Assembly: GCF_000518805.1 (NCBI RefSeq)
Contig: NZ_JAEH01000013.1
Span: 1 to 64,000, forward strand
Length of the DNA stretch: 64,000 nucleotides
Reading direction: 5' to 3'
Origin: Shewanella waksmanii ATCC BAA-643
GTDB taxonomy: Bacteria; Pseudomonadota; Gammaproteobacteria; Enterobacterales; Shewanellaceae
Shown here: one piece after another, positions 36,902-49,359 of the stretch
Layout of the letters: each line of letters begins with the position of its first letter
Position numbering within the stretch: position 1 is the stretch's first letter
The notes under the pieces: generated by a model
Seen by the model: only the letters and a program-made list of their open reading frames with translations
Told to the model about the DNA's origin: nothing
The model's database searches: none
Position numbers and translations under genes: made by a program

Positions 36902-38164
36902 ATGAAGACAAACAAATTTATCGTAGCGTTAGTGCTAGTCACTTTTTTTGTAGTGTCTTTTATCACCAATATTCTCGGCCCAATCTTCCCGTCACTGGTT
37001 GCCGATTTCGACATCAGTCTCGCCCTCGCTGGCTTTTTACCGTTTTCCTTCTTTGCCGCCTATGGCGTCATGTCGATTCCGGCGGGTATTTTAGTTGATA
37101 AACACGGCGAAAAACCTGTCATTATTGGCGCATTTTTGCTGGCTTTCAGCGGTTCCTTACTGTTTGCACTGCTACCGACTTTCACTATGGCGATGTTGTC
37201 GCTCTTTTGCATCGGCATGGGCATGGCCATGCTTCAAGTGGCGATTAACCCGCTATTGCGGGTAGTGGGTGGAGAAGAGAATTTTGCATTCTATTCAGTA
37301 TCCGGCCAACTGCTTTTTGGTATAGCAGGCACCTTAAGTCCCATTGTTTTTAGTTACTTTGTCACAGAACTCAATGCCCCCGCAGCAAACGGTTTTACCT
37401 CAGTTGCCCAATCCGTTATTCCTAGCAATATGCCTTGGTTGTCGATGTATTGGTTGTTTGCAGCAATGTCCATTTTTATGGTGGTGTTAGTCAGTAAGGT
37501 ACGTCTGCCTAAAGTCAGCCGTAATGATGAAGAAGCGACCGGTACCTTTGCTGTCTACAAACAGTTGCTGAGCAACAAACAAGTCATGCTATTTTTTATC
37601 GCCATTGCCGCCTATGTGGGATCAGAGCAAGGCATTGCTAACTTTATGTCACTGTATTTACAACAAGCCCATGGTATTGACCCTCTCACCCAAGGTGCCG
37701 GTGTTGTCAGTCAATTTTGGTTGATGCTCACAATCGGCTGCGTGTTAGGTTTAGGCTTAGTTAAAATTCTCGATAGTCGCATCGTACTTATTCTATTTTC
37801 AACTGCAGCAATTGCTGCACTCTGTTTCGCCCTCTTCGGTTCGGTAGAAGTAGCCTTGATCGCTTTCCCTTTGACAGGCTTTTTCCTCTCCGTTATGTGG
37901 TCAATCATCTTTTCACTGGCACTTAATTCAGTAAAAGCGCACCACGGATCCGTTGCGGGCATTTTATGCACAGGCATTATTGGTGGTGGCCTTGCGTCAC
38001 CGCTAGTGGGCCTGATTATTGACCTCACCGGAAACTTAAAATCGGGGATGGTCGTGGTATTTGTGCTACTCGCCTACATCTGTAGCATTGGCTTTTGGGC
38101 TAAACCATTAGTCGCCAACAAAACCATTAAACTGTTCAACAAACGCGCCACACCGGTCAGCTAG
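36902..38164 (+). CDS. MFS sugar transporter, FucP/NagP-like
   Basis: A 420-residue inner-membrane transporter with 12 predicted helices. The sequence resembles the FucP/GluP (FGHS) sugar:H+ symporters: ILGPIFPSLVADF, FGFLPFSFFAAYGVMSIPAG-like stretches, INPLLRVVGG and GGGLASPLVGLIID. Next to a ROK kinase and a GH20 hexosaminidase it is best read as an N-acetylglucosamine or chitobiose-product importer. Ribosome-binding site AAGGAA precedes ATG 36902. The gap to the kinase is 36 bp, so they form an operon. Confidence 0.88.
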   Translation: MKTNKFIVALVLVTFFVVSFITNILGPIFPSLVADFDISLALAGFLPFSFFAAYGVMSIPAGILVDKHGEKPVIIGAFLLAFSGSLLFALLPTFTMAMLSLFCIGMGMAMLQVAINPLLRVVGGEENFAFYSVSGQLLFGIAGTLSPIVFSYFVTELNAPAANGFTSVAQSVIPSNMPWLSMYWLFAAMSIFMVVLVSKVRLPKVSRNDEEATGTFAVYKQLLSNKQVMLFFIAIAAYVGSEQGIANFMSLYLQQAHGIDPLTQGAGVVSQFWLMLTIGCVLGLGLVKILDSRIVLILFSTAAIAALCFALFGSVEVALIAFPLTGFFLSVMWSIIFSLALNSVKAHHGSVAGILCTGIIGGGLASPLVGLIIDLTGNLKSGMVVVFVLLAYICSIGFWAKPLVANKTIKLFNKRATPVS

Positions 38165-38200
38165 CTACCTGTTATATAGCGCTAACTCTATAGGTTCCCT

Positions 38201-39079
38201 ATGCGATCATCCCCTATTGTCACTTTAGATATCGGTGGCACAACGATCACTGTTGGTCGCTACGACCAACAGCAAATTACCGCTAGCGAAACGTTGGCTT
38301 TTCCGGCAACGGCTGAACTCGACACCATTACCGAGTTCATTATCCACTGTATCGACAAGTATTTTGAGACCGATACCCAAGCCATCACGATTGGGGTGCC
38401 CTGCATCGTTAATACCCAAAAGGGCATCATTTACGATGCAGTGAATATTCCTGCATGGCAAGAATTTGCGCTCAAGCAGGTCTTAGAAGGTCACTATCAC
38501 TGCCCGGTTTATATCAACAATGATGTCAATTGCTTTACTGCTGGTGAGCACCGCTTTGGCGCAGGAAAAAGTTACCACGACATTATCGGACTCTGCTTAG
38601 GAACCGGTGTCGGATCGGGCTTTATCATCAATAATCGACTCCATGAAGGCCATAATTGCAGTGCCGGCGAAGTGGGTGAGGTGAGCTATAAAGATGCCAC
38701 CATCGATGATTATGCGTCAGGGCGTTTTTTTGATCGTTATATCGGTGATAAAGGCGCAGTGTTAGCGGATAAAGCACGCCAAGGAGATGCTGACGCTCAG
38801 GCAGCCTTCGAACAATTTGGTGAGCACGTCGCTTACGCTATATCGCAGTTATTACTCATACTCGACCCACAAGTGATAGTGCTTGGCGGATCTGTGGCCA
38901 AATCTTTTGATCTGTTCAGCCACAGTGTATGGCAGTCGCTCACCCAGTTCCCCTATCAAAAGGTGATTGATAACCTGCAAATCGTCACCGCCAGCGAACC
39001 CAATAGCGCGCTACTTGGGGCGGCACAACTGTATTTAGATAGTCAGTCAAACTCAGCGCCAGTATCGATGGCGAGCTAA
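38201..39079 (+). CDS. ROK-family sugar kinase, probable N-acetylglucosamine kinase
   Basis: A 292-residue kinase. ATP motif DIGGTTITVG (residues 10-19), NNDVNCFTAGEHRFGAG (about 106-122), LGTGVGSGFIINNRL and DPQVIVLGGSV match the ROK family. Unusually, the zinc motif (CxCGxxGCxE) is absent; the corresponding stretch is GEVGEVSYKDATIDDYASG. Middle gene of the MFS/kinase/GH20 operon, phosphorylating the imported amino sugar by context. Specificity is inferred, not proven. Confidence 0.85.
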   Translation: MRSSPIVTLDIGGTTITVGRYDQQQITASETLAFPATAELDTITEFIIHCIDKYFETDTQAITIGVPCIVNTQKGIIYDAVNIPAWQEFALKQVLEGHYHCPVYINNDVNCFTAGEHRFGAGKSYHDIIGLCLGTGVGSGFIINNRLHEGHNCSAGEVGEVSYKDATIDDYASGRFFDRYIGDKGAVLADKARQGDADAQAAFEQFGEHVAYAISQLLLILDPQVIVLGGSVAKSFDLFSHSVWQSLTQFPYQKVIDNLQIVTASEPNSALLGAAQLYLDSQSNSAPVSMAS

Positions 39080-39118
39080 CAATAACTTATCGTTAAAAAT
39101 AACAATAAAGAGATTAAG

Positions 39119-41680
39119 ATGATAAAAAAAACACTCACACTTATCGCCAGCTTGCTCTGTTTGCCCGCCAGTGCACAAACCAGCGTCACGCTACTCAGTG
39201 AACAACTGGACATCGACTATCAGCTGGTTGATAGTCAGCCGCAGCAATGCCCCGATGCAATTTCTCAATACCATGGGATCAGCAGTTGCTACCAATCAAA
39301 GTTGCACCTCACTTTGCCTAACACACTTACAGCAACCAATTGGGACATTTACTTCAGCCACCTCATGCCAGTTGTTGAAGTGCACTCTACAGAGTTTACC
39401 ATTGAGCACATCAACGGCGATTTACACAAAATCAGCCCTAAAGCGACATTCAGCGGTTTTAATGCGAAGCAAACTTACACCATCGACTTTGTCAGTGGTG
39501 GCAGCCAAATTACCCGCAGTGAGTTTATGCCTAACTTCTTTGTGCATAGCTCAGGTCAGCCAGCGCAAATTATCGATAGCACCAGAATCAGCATCGACCC
39601 TGAAACGGGACTCGAACTGCAACCCTATTTGCTGCCTTTTACCGACAGAGAACACCAATTTAGGCTCAGTAGCGATGACAGGACCACTTGGGCCGATACT
39701 CAAACAATCTATCAAACTCAGCCTCAGTTCAAACAGCCAATCGATGTTCGTCATCGACTCATTCCTACCCCCAAGAAGCAAGCTTTACTCAGCGATGTTA
39801 AAGCCGGCGACTTGAGCAACGGCGTTGCCGTGCACGTAACGGGTATTGACCAAGCAGAGCTACAAGTCGCTTTAGATCGCTTGGCGAGCCTTGGGGTGGT
39901 GCAACATCCACAAGGGCTAGCGCTCAATGTCATCGTTGATAGCAAAGCCAACATTGAAGCTGAAGGCTACCAACTGGATATATCTGCAGATGAAATCAAC
40001 ATTCGCAGTAATGACAAAACTGGTGTTTTCTATGCGCTGCAATCGATATCAGCCCTACTAACTAAAGGCGACTTAAGTCTGCCAGCAATGAGTATTGAAG
40101 ATGCGCCACATTATCCGTTTCGTGGCCTACATGTCGATGTGGCACGGAACTTTTTAAGTAAAGCGTTCATCTTGCAAACTTTAGAGCAGATGGCTGCTTA
40201 TAAGCTCAACAAACTACACTTACATCTCGCTGACGATGAAGGTTGGCGCCTCGCGATTGATTCATTACCGGAACTGACTGAAGTAGGAAGCCGCCGCTGC
40301 TTTGAAACCACCCCCAAAAACTGCTTACTGCCCCAATTAGGCAGTGACATTGAAACCAGTGATAAGCAATATTTCAGCCAGCAAGACTACCTAGAAATCC
40401 TCGCATATGCTAAGGCTAGGCATATCCAAGTAATCCCATCTTTAGATATGCCTGGTCACAGCCGTGCCGCTATCCATGCAATGGAAGCTAGGTATCAACA
40501 TTATTTGCAACAAGGCGATAGCCATAAAGCCAATGAGTACCGTCTGGTCGAGCCGCAAGACACCACCCATTACTACTCTATTCAGCATTACACCGACAAT
40601 ACTTTAAACGTATGTATAGATAACACTTATAAGTTTATCGATACCGTGATAACTGATGTTCAAGCTATGCATCAACAAGCCGGTATGCCACTGGATATTT
40701 ATCATATTGGCGCCGATGAAACCGCCGGAGCATGGCTTGAATCACCGGCATGTAACCAGCTAAAAAAGCGCCTAGGGGACCAGCTCGCAGGCCTAAACAC
40801 CTTGAACGGTTATTTTATTGAACGAGTCGCCACCATGTTGCAGCAAAAAGGCATTCAAGTTGCTGGTTGGAACGACGGTATGGGTGAAACTCGCCCTGAT
40901 AACATGCCTGCTAAAGTGCAAACCAATTCTTGGTCACTACTATACAGTGAAGGACATATCCCAACCCATGAGCAAGCCAGCAGAGGTTGGCAAACTGTGG
41001 TATCAACCCCTGAAGTGACCTACTTCGATTTCCCTTACCAGGCACACCCCGAAGAGCCGGGTAACCATTGGGCGGCTCGTCATATCAGCACCCAGAAAAT
41101 TTTTGAATTTATGCCGGACAACTTACCAGCCCATGCGGAGATTTGGCGAGATACTAAAGAACATGCTTACCAAAGTGACGATAGTAAGACACAGCTAAAA
41201 CAAGGCAACGAATTTAAAGGCATTCAAGGGCATTTATGGAGTGAAATGATCCGCACCGACGAGCGGGCGCAATACATGCTCTACCCACGTTTATTAGCGC
41301 TTGCAGAGCGGGCTTGGCATCTACCCGAGTGGGCATTAGCCTACGATTACCAAGGCAAGCACTACCATGAAAAGTCTAACTATTTTAGCCAAGATTCACA
41401 AAAGCGACGTGATCAACAATGGCTGGCATTTGCTACCACGTTGAGCCTAAAGGCATTGCCTAAATTAGAGCAAGCTGGGGTGCTATATCGTATTCCAACC
41501 GTGGGATCGCAGCGTGAGGGTAACACGCTCGCCACCAGCACCAGCTTACCGCAGCTACCTATTGAATATCAGGATAAACAAGGCAAGTGGCATCAGAGCC
41601 CACCGCCACTAGAAACTATTCAAGCTGTGCGTGCCACCAGCCATGATGGTTCTCGAAAAGGACGTTCACTCGCTTTATAA
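39119..41680 (+). CDS. Secreted beta-N-acetylhexosaminidase / chitobiase (GH20)
   Basis: An 853-residue exported enzyme (signal peptide residues 1-20, LPASAQ). Domain order: carbohydrate-binding CHB_HEX (about 25-165), GH20b (about 210-330), catalytic GH20 (about 335-760) and a C-terminal Ig-like domain (about 785-853). Catalytic Asp-Glu are in IYHIGADETAGAW; HLADDEGWRLAI, LDMPGHSRA and HGHLWSEMIR are further family motifs. It hydrolyses terminal GlcNAc from chitobiose and longer chito-oligomers in the periplasm or at the surface. Last gene of the chitin operon, 39 bp after the kinase. Confidence 0.95.
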   Translation: MIKKTLTLIASLLCLPASAQTSVTLLSEQLDIDYQLVDSQPQQCPDAISQYHGISSCYQSKLHLTLPNTLTATNWDIYFSHLMPVVEVHSTEFTIEHINGDLHKISPKATFSGFNAKQTYTIDFVSGGSQITRSEFMPNFFVHSSGQPAQIIDSTRISIDPETGLELQPYLLPFTDREHQFRLSSDDRTTWADTQTIYQTQPQFKQPIDVRHRLIPTPKKQALLSDVKAGDLSNGVAVHVTGIDQAELQVALDRLASLGVVQHPQGLALNVIVDSKANIEAEGYQLDISADEINIRSNDKTGVFYALQSISALLTKGDLSLPAMSIEDAPHYPFRGLHVDVARNFLSKAFILQTLEQMAAYKLNKLHLHLADDEGWRLAIDSLPELTEVGSRRCFETTPKNCLLPQLGSDIETSDKQYFSQQDYLEILAYAKARHIQVIPSLDMPGHSRAAIHAMEARYQHYLQQGDSHKANEYRLVEPQDTTHYYSIQHYTDNTLNVCIDNTYKFIDTVITDVQAMHQQAGMPLDIYHIGADETAGAWLESPACNQLKKRLGDQLAGLNTLNGYFIERVATMLQQKGIQVAGWNDGMGETRPDNMPAKVQTNSWSLLYSEGHIPTHEQASRGWQTVVSTPEVTYFDFPYQAHPEEPGNHWAARHISTQKIFEFMPDNLPAHAEIWRDTKEHAYQSDDSKTQLKQGNEFKGIQGHLWSEMIRTDERAQYMLYPRLLALAERAWHLPEWALAYDYQGKHYHEKSNYFSQDSQKRRDQQWLAFATTLSLKALPKLEQAGVLYRIPTVGSQREGNTLATSTSLPQLPIEYQDKQGKWHQSPPPLETIQAVRATSHDGSRKGRSLAL

Positions 41681-41689
41681 AATCGCTCC

Positions 41690-41726
41690 CCTCTACAACA
41701 ACCAGTTCGCAGGGTAGTTGTAGAGG
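41690..41726. terminator. Hairpin at the chitobiase / aspartyl protease convergence
   Basis: Arms CCTCTACAACAACC (41690-41703) and GGTAGTTGTAGAGG (41713-41726) pair with a single A-A mismatch around a 9-nt loop. It sits between converging stops at 41680 and 41779. Confidence 0.7.
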
Positions 41727-41778
41727 TTAATCATGCTACATAGTTCTTCATTAGAGTAATTATCAAATACAGCGTAGG

Positions 41779-42693
41779 CTAACTTTCTTCTGGCAGGCCA
41801 ACATGCATATGGCCGGACTTGTAGTCAATGGTTAAAACAAAGTGCTTTAACACATCATAGCCAATCAACCCTTTGATATTCTTGCCTTTCAGTCGTACCA
41901 TAGAACCTCGCTGTTGGCCACTAACAGACTCTCTTTGCCCTTTTGCCGGAACTGTGGACATTACGTTTTCAACAATATAGGGGCCAAATTTGACTCCCGG
42001 TAATTGAAAATGCTCAACTAACCCCAACTTATTTGCGCCACGAGACTCACCAGATATGGTGGCATACTCCTCTAACCAACCTAAATCATCAGCCATACTT
42101 CGCTTTAAAAACAGGCCACCATTATTGCCTGTATCCATCACTAACCACACCGATTTCTGACCATTCAACTCCACTTTAACAATAGGTTGACCGTCACTGC
42201 GGTTAATTTGCATATCAATATTTTCAAACTGGGTCATATCAAGGTTATCGCGCTCAAATAGACGCAATCGACTATTAGGGTAATCAATTTGAAAAATAAA
42301 TCGCTGCATTAAACTTGCACCTAAAATAAGCTGCGTCTCATGATGGCCAATCCGCATAGATGCGAGTTTATCAAGTTCTATTTCTGCACCAAATAAGGTC
42401 GCCATAACATCACTGTACATTTGATGCCGCTGGGTACCATATACCCCTTGAACATTGACTTTACCTGACTTTTTAAAGCTTAAGTTATGTCGATTGATAA
42501 AGCTGGTATTAATCGCATTGATTTGTGCACCACTATCTAAGATGGCTTTTCCTTCAATACCAGCTATTGAGACGGGTAGATTGATATGACCATTAATAAG
42601 TTCAAAATCAACCCAATTGGTCACGGCGTACGTAGCGCAAGGAAAACTAACAGAAACAACAAATAAAAGGCGGTAAGCATAACGAAATAACAT
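41779..42693 (-). CDS. Two-lobed aspartyl protease-like protein, secreted
   Basis: A 304-residue exported protein (signal peptide residues 1-23, ATYA|V). It has two retropepsin-like active-site motifs in one chain: ILDSGAQINAI (about residues 50-60) and VMDTGNNGGLF (about 183-193). Each half also carries a flap-like region and an Ile-Gly-type hydrophobic motif (LILGASLMQRF; GLIGYDVLKHF). Single-chain duplicates of this kind resemble pepsin in design but are shorter. Substrate is unknown. It converges with the chitin operon; upstream (leftward operon) is MepA 124 bp away. Confidence 0.8.
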   Translation of the reverse strand: MLFRYAYRLLFVVSVSFPCATYAVTNWVDFELINGHINLPVSIAGIEGKAILDSGAQINAINTSFINRHNLSFKKSGKVNVQGVYGTQRHQMYSDVMATLFGAEIELDKLASMRIGHHETQLILGASLMQRFIFQIDYPNSRLRLFERDNLDMTQFENIDMQINRSDGQPIVKVELNGQKSVWLVMDTGNNGGLFLKRSMADDLGWLEEYATISGESRGANKLGLVEHFQLPGVKFGPYIVENVMSTVPAKGQRESVSGQQRGSMVRLKGKNIKGLIGYDVLKHFVLTIDYKSGHMHVGLPEES

Positions 42694-42817
42694 TGATCAT
42701 CCCTAATCAAACAAAATCCAGCCTACAGCTTAAACAAGCATGCAGGTCATGTGCAAATTCAACTACAATTCAATTAGTTTAAAAGTTGCCCCTTCACAGA
42801 CATAATATATATATCAA

Positions 42818-43672
42818 TTAATGAGTTAATATCTTTTTGCACTGCGGATGCAGCACTTTTACCACAGGCTTAACTATTTTCTTAGGTGAATTTTCGACCG
42901 GCTTTGGGGCAGTGATTTGTTGCTGCCACCAAGCTAAATCGTCACAACCGTTACCCGCCGATATCTCAGCTTGATTTTGACATAACGCATCACCAGCAGG
43001 ACACCGCAGCCTCACGTGCATATGTAGTGAATGTCCCCACCATGGCCGTACTCTTTGCAACCAACTGTCATCTTGCCACTGCATAGAACATAACTGATGT
43101 TTTATCGCGGGATTAACAAATATTCTGGCAACTTTTGGATTGAGCGCCGCTTGGCGAATCATATCCGCATGCGACTGATGCCAGTATTGATTCACATTAA
43201 AAGTACCGGCTTGCACTACATCTAACTTGCTGGGCTGCTCTCGCTCATCATCGGACAATAATCCACCGGCCTGACGAAACCATATATCAACATCTAAACC
43301 ACTTTGATGACTGCGGTGCCCTGACTGAAAGCGCCCACCTCGAGGCATCGACATATCACCTATCAATAAATATCCGTCATTGCTTTGATGTAGGGTTTTA
43401 CTTAATTGCTCAATAAAATTTACCAAGTCTGGGTGACCATAGTAACGGCCTCGCTGTGTGCGAATTACTTGATAACCCTCCCCCACCAATGGCAACGCCT
43501 TAGCACCTGTAATGCAGCCGTTCGCATAGCTGCCGATACTCGCTGCCTCGCCGCTTACAGGCGTGTCAAAGGTATCCCATGTTCTCGCCGTGACGTGTGA
43601 GGGCAATAAACCTGTCGGTAGCATCAATAGCATTGTGCAAACAAGCGCTCGATATGAGCTGATATCAAACAT
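42818..43672 (-). CDS. mepA: Penicillin-insensitive murein endopeptidase, MepA-like
   Basis: A 284-residue LAS-type peptidase that cuts D-Ala-mDAP crosslinks in peptidoglycan. Motifs seen: YANGCITGAKALP, GRYYGHPDLVNFIEQL, GDMSMPRGGRFQSGHRSHQSGLDVDIWF (zinc and catalytic region, with residue runs of the MepA signature) and WWGHSLHMHVRLRCP. A signal peptide of about 30 residues follows the start. ATG 43672 is preferred to one at 43714: AGGAG lies six bases before it. The C-terminus has a Lys/Pro-rich tail (KPVENSPKKIVKPVVKV) not usual in E. coli MepA. Confidence 0.9.
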   Translation of the reverse strand: MFDISSYRALVCTMLLMLPTGLLPSHVTARTWDTFDTPVSGEAASIGSYANGCITGAKALPLVGEGYQVIRTQRGRYYGHPDLVNFIEQLSKTLHQSNDGYLLIGDMSMPRGGRFQSGHRSHQSGLDVDIWFRQAGGLLSDDEREQPSKLDVVQAGTFNVNQYWHQSHADMIRQAALNPKVARIFVNPAIKHQLCSMQWQDDSWLQRVRPWWGHSLHMHVRLRCPAGDALCQNQAEISAGNGCDDLAWWQQQITAPKPVENSPKKIVKPVVKVLHPQCKKILTH

Positions 43673-43741
43673 ACAGGGCTCCTGTTGTTCAGGCAGAGAC
43701 TCTTCAAAATGCAACTTATCTCAGTACGGATGATGAGCAAA

Positions 43742-43770
43742 AAAAAGGCCATCTCAATGATGGCCTTTTT
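43742..43770 (-). terminator. Intrinsic terminator after the M4 protease gene
   Basis: Stem AAAAAGGCCATC (43742-43753) with its complement GATGGCCTTTTT (43759-43770), loop TCAAT. On the minus strand it follows the protease stop by 68 bp and ends in a T-run. Confidence 0.9.
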
Positions 43771-43837
43771 CTGTCATAAACTCAAAATAGACTTGAGTTC
43801 AATACCAGATTATCTCTGGTGAGTCGTTAACTGCTTT

Positions 43838-46580
<2,743 letters not shown>

Positions 46581-46608
46581 AAAGCCCATATCAATTGATA
46601 TGGGCTTT
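46581..46608 (-). terminator. Palindromic terminator of the receptor gene at 46631
   Basis: AAAGCCCATATCAA and its exact complement form a 28-bp perfect palindrome. It follows the TonB-dependent receptor's stop by 22 bp in the leftward direction. Confidence 0.85.
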
Positions 46609-46630
46609 ATCAGTGCTAACTTAAGCGTCA

Positions 46631-49303
46631 TTAATAGGTGTAGCTAAACTGCAGCGTGTACTCAGTGCCAGGATCTTTGGCGTATACTTTGATGCCTTGC
46701 TGCTCATACTCGGTTTGTTCACCTAAGATATTTTTCGCTTTAAACTTAATCGCAAAACTCTCTGCGGGAAAAAAGCTATAGGTAAAGTCCAAACTATGAA
46801 ACGGCTTTTCATACACATCATCAAGGCCGCCGCGACCGCCATAGGCTATACGTTCACCAAACACGTTATACACTAGCGTTGCACTATGATAGTCATCTGG
46901 TGAATCAAAGCTAAGCTGCAAATTAGTCACCCATTCTGAATGGCCCGTCATGCGACGCGTTTCATTGGTGGGGTCAATCTCACCATTAGGTGAAATATCA
47001 ATTTCAGAGTCACTTAGGGTTAAGTTACCGGTAATGAAAAAGCTTTCCCAAACACTACCATCATCACCAAAGAAGCTCAGATCTTTAAGGAATTCAGTTT
47101 CAATACCATAAATATAACCCGAATCGGCATTGTAGAACTTAAGTTGACGACCCGCCTCTGAAATACGTTGAATCGGCTCAATCGGTGCAGCAATGTCTTT
47201 ATAGAAACCGCCAACACTAAGGTTAGTACCCGACTCGGCATACCACTCCCAACGCACATCAAAGTTGTAGATATCCGAACTTTCCAGCTCTGGGTTACCA
47301 AAGAAATCGAAACCTGTGACTGGGTCTTGAAAACGCACTGGCGAGACTTCACGTAAATCTGGACGCACAATGGTTTTACTTAGACCTAAACGCCATTGGG
47401 TAGTATCGGTATCTTTCCAAGTTACTGACAACGATGGGAACCAGCCATCTTCGGCAATGGCATAGTCACTCATGTCGTAACGGCCGCCCTCATCGGACAC
47501 TTCGCCTTCTGGATCTATGGGTAACGTGACTCGTCTAAAGTCTTCATAGCGTACGCCAGCATAAAGTCGCCATACATCATCAAAGTCGATATCCACACTC
47601 ACAAACGCGGCATCATTCTTCTCTGCGGCAACATAATCTTCGGTGTCGGTAGAAGCATCTTTGAGCTCAATATCTAAGGTATCGTTGGCAATATTTTCAT
47701 CGCTGAAAATCTGGTCAAAGTCACCTGATAGAATATCGCCATTGGGATCGGTTGGGCTCAAGCCCACATCGAAACCTAAACGAGTGGCATAGCTCTCACG
47801 CGTGCGTTCAAAATACTCATAACCCGCCTTAATGGTCGCCACGTTATAACCAAACTCGATAGGCAGCGCCGCACTCCAGTTATAGTTGACCGTATCATCT
47901 TCAAGCTTGCTATAGACATACTTAGGCGCATCTTGGGTATTGAGGTTACGCGAAGTGAGATTGCCGCCATCATCAAACAAGACATTGTACGTGTAAGACA
48001 GCTCGTTTGGCGCGTAGCGCTCAGAGCTCGCATCAGAGTACATCCACTCTACTTGCAAGTCCCATAACATCTCAAAGAAATGATGCCCTTTGATCTGATT
48101 ACTTAACAGTTCACGTTCTTCGTAATCAACTTGGTAAACCTGCAACGCGTTAGGCTCACCTAGGGTGTCAATGGTCTCTTCAATCGCCACCGACACATCA
48201 TCAGAAGTGTCGCGTAAGTAGGTAGTGAAAGTCTCAATCTTATGGTCTTCGGTAAATTCAAAACCTAAGTTCAGCATCCCAGATAACTGCACAATAGAAT
48301 CGGTGCCCACCACATCTTTGGCATTTTCTACTTGTGCTTGAGACTCATCACCGTCAAGTTCCACATCTAACTTAGTGTAGTTTTCCGCTTGCTCTTTGTA
48401 TGAAGCAGCCGCCATCACGCCAAAAATGGCATCTTCACCGATGTCCCAGTTACTACCTAGGGCGATATTGCCGCGAAACCCTGGATCGGTTGACTCGGTT
48501 TTTACCGTCATATCACGGTAAATGTCACCGGCCAAATCACGGTTCATCTGTTGCGCCGAAGCAAAATCAATCTGGCCATTTGAACCAGTTACAATATCAA
48601 TCGGGCTAATGCCGCCATATTGATTGACTGTTTGAGTGATGCTCCCTGGCATTGCTCGGGTGCCATCATCTTTACCTTGCCAGTCGTCACCGCCACCATT
48701 GTAGGTGTAGGTATCTTGACTGTCGTTGGTATTGTATCGGCCACCTACCGACACCTTAAAGAAGGTATCCGTTGGAATCGATTTGGTACGAATGTCCACA
48801 TGACCACCACCAAAAGCAGCAGGCATATCAGCTGTACTGCCTTTTTGCACCGATAATGACTCAATAATAGATGCTGGGAACATATCCAAAGGCACCACAT
48901 TACGGGTCGGATCCGGAGACGGAACGGTAGCACCGTTGAGTGAGGTGCTCGAGTAGCGCTCACCCAATCCACGTACATAAATAAATTTGCCATCTTTGAG
49001 GGTTAAACCGGTTACACGTCGCAGTGCTGCGGCAGCGTCGCTATCACCCGTTCTCGCAATCTGTTCTGCGCCCATTAAATCGGCTACCGCGACTTGTTCG
49101 CGACGCTCTTCCATGGCGGCTGAAGCATGGGCACGCAATCGGCCAGTAACTTCAATGACCTCAATAGGGAAATCTTCACCTGGGTCAACATTGTTTTCAT
49201 CTTGTGCAAAAGCAGGCGAAGCTGTAAAAAGCGTGGCCGCTGAAATCGCCGATGCTACAGCTAGACTTAGCTTACTTGCAGTAAAACGCGGCTGAGTTTT
49301 CAT
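46631..49303 (-). CDS. TonB-dependent receptor paired with beta-helix lipoprotein
   Basis: An 890-residue outer-membrane receptor with signal peptide (residues 1-33, PAFA|Q). The plug (about 50-170) contains FIYVRGLGERYSSTSLNG and ADMPAAFGGGHVDIRTK, and a 22-strand barrel follows, ending in aromatic FSYTY. The KxxYVRGLGxRY plug motif marks a receptor subgroup that I know from Bacteroidetes and Proteobacteria as often next to a beta-helix-like surface protein; that is the case here. The substrate is unknown. It lies 86 bp downstream of the lipoprotein gene, so both are probably co-transcribed. The intervening hairpin may reduce receptor expression. Confidence 0.9.
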   Translation of the reverse strand: MKTQPRFTASKLSLAVASAISAATLFTASPAFAQDENNVDPGEDFPIEVIEVTGRLRAHASAAMEERREQVAVADLMGAEQIARTGDSDAAAALRRVTGLTLKDGKFIYVRGLGERYSSTSLNGATVPSPDPTRNVVPLDMFPASIIESLSVQKGSTADMPAAFGGGHVDIRTKSIPTDTFFKVSVGGRYNTNDSQDTYTYNGGGDDWQGKDDGTRAMPGSITQTVNQYGGISPIDIVTGSNGQIDFASAQQMNRDLAGDIYRDMTVKTESTDPGFRGNIALGSNWDIGEDAIFGVMAAASYKEQAENYTKLDVELDGDESQAQVENAKDVVGTDSIVQLSGMLNLGFEFTEDHKIETFTTYLRDTSDDVSVAIEETIDTLGEPNALQVYQVDYEERELLSNQIKGHHFFEMLWDLQVEWMYSDASSERYAPNELSYTYNVLFDDGGNLTSRNLNTQDAPKYVYSKLEDDTVNYNWSAALPIEFGYNVATIKAGYEYFERTRESYATRLGFDVGLSPTDPNGDILSGDFDQIFSDENIANDTLDIELKDASTDTEDYVAAEKNDAAFVSVDIDFDDVWRLYAGVRYEDFRRVTLPIDPEGEVSDEGGRYDMSDYAIAEDGWFPSLSVTWKDTDTTQWRLGLSKTIVRPDLREVSPVRFQDPVTGFDFFGNPELESSDIYNFDVRWEWYAESGTNLSVGGFYKDIAAPIEPIQRISEAGRQLKFYNADSGYIYGIETEFLKDLSFFGDDGSVWESFFITGNLTLSDSEIDISPNGEIDPTNETRRMTGHSEWVTNLQLSFDSPDDYHSATLVYNVFGERIAYGGRGGLDDVYEKPFHSLDFTYSFFPAESFAIKFKAKNILGEQTEYEQQGIKVYAKDPGTEYTLQFSYTY

Positions 49304-49359
49304 AGAATTTCAATCCTGTAGGAGTTCAAGGAATAGAATCAATAAGTGCAACAATAAAG

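Noticed and set aside
38201..39079. ROK protein as a transcriptional repressor (NagC-like)
   Set aside because: It lacks the N-terminal helix-turn-helix of NagC-type ROK regulators and keeps the kinase ATP motif.
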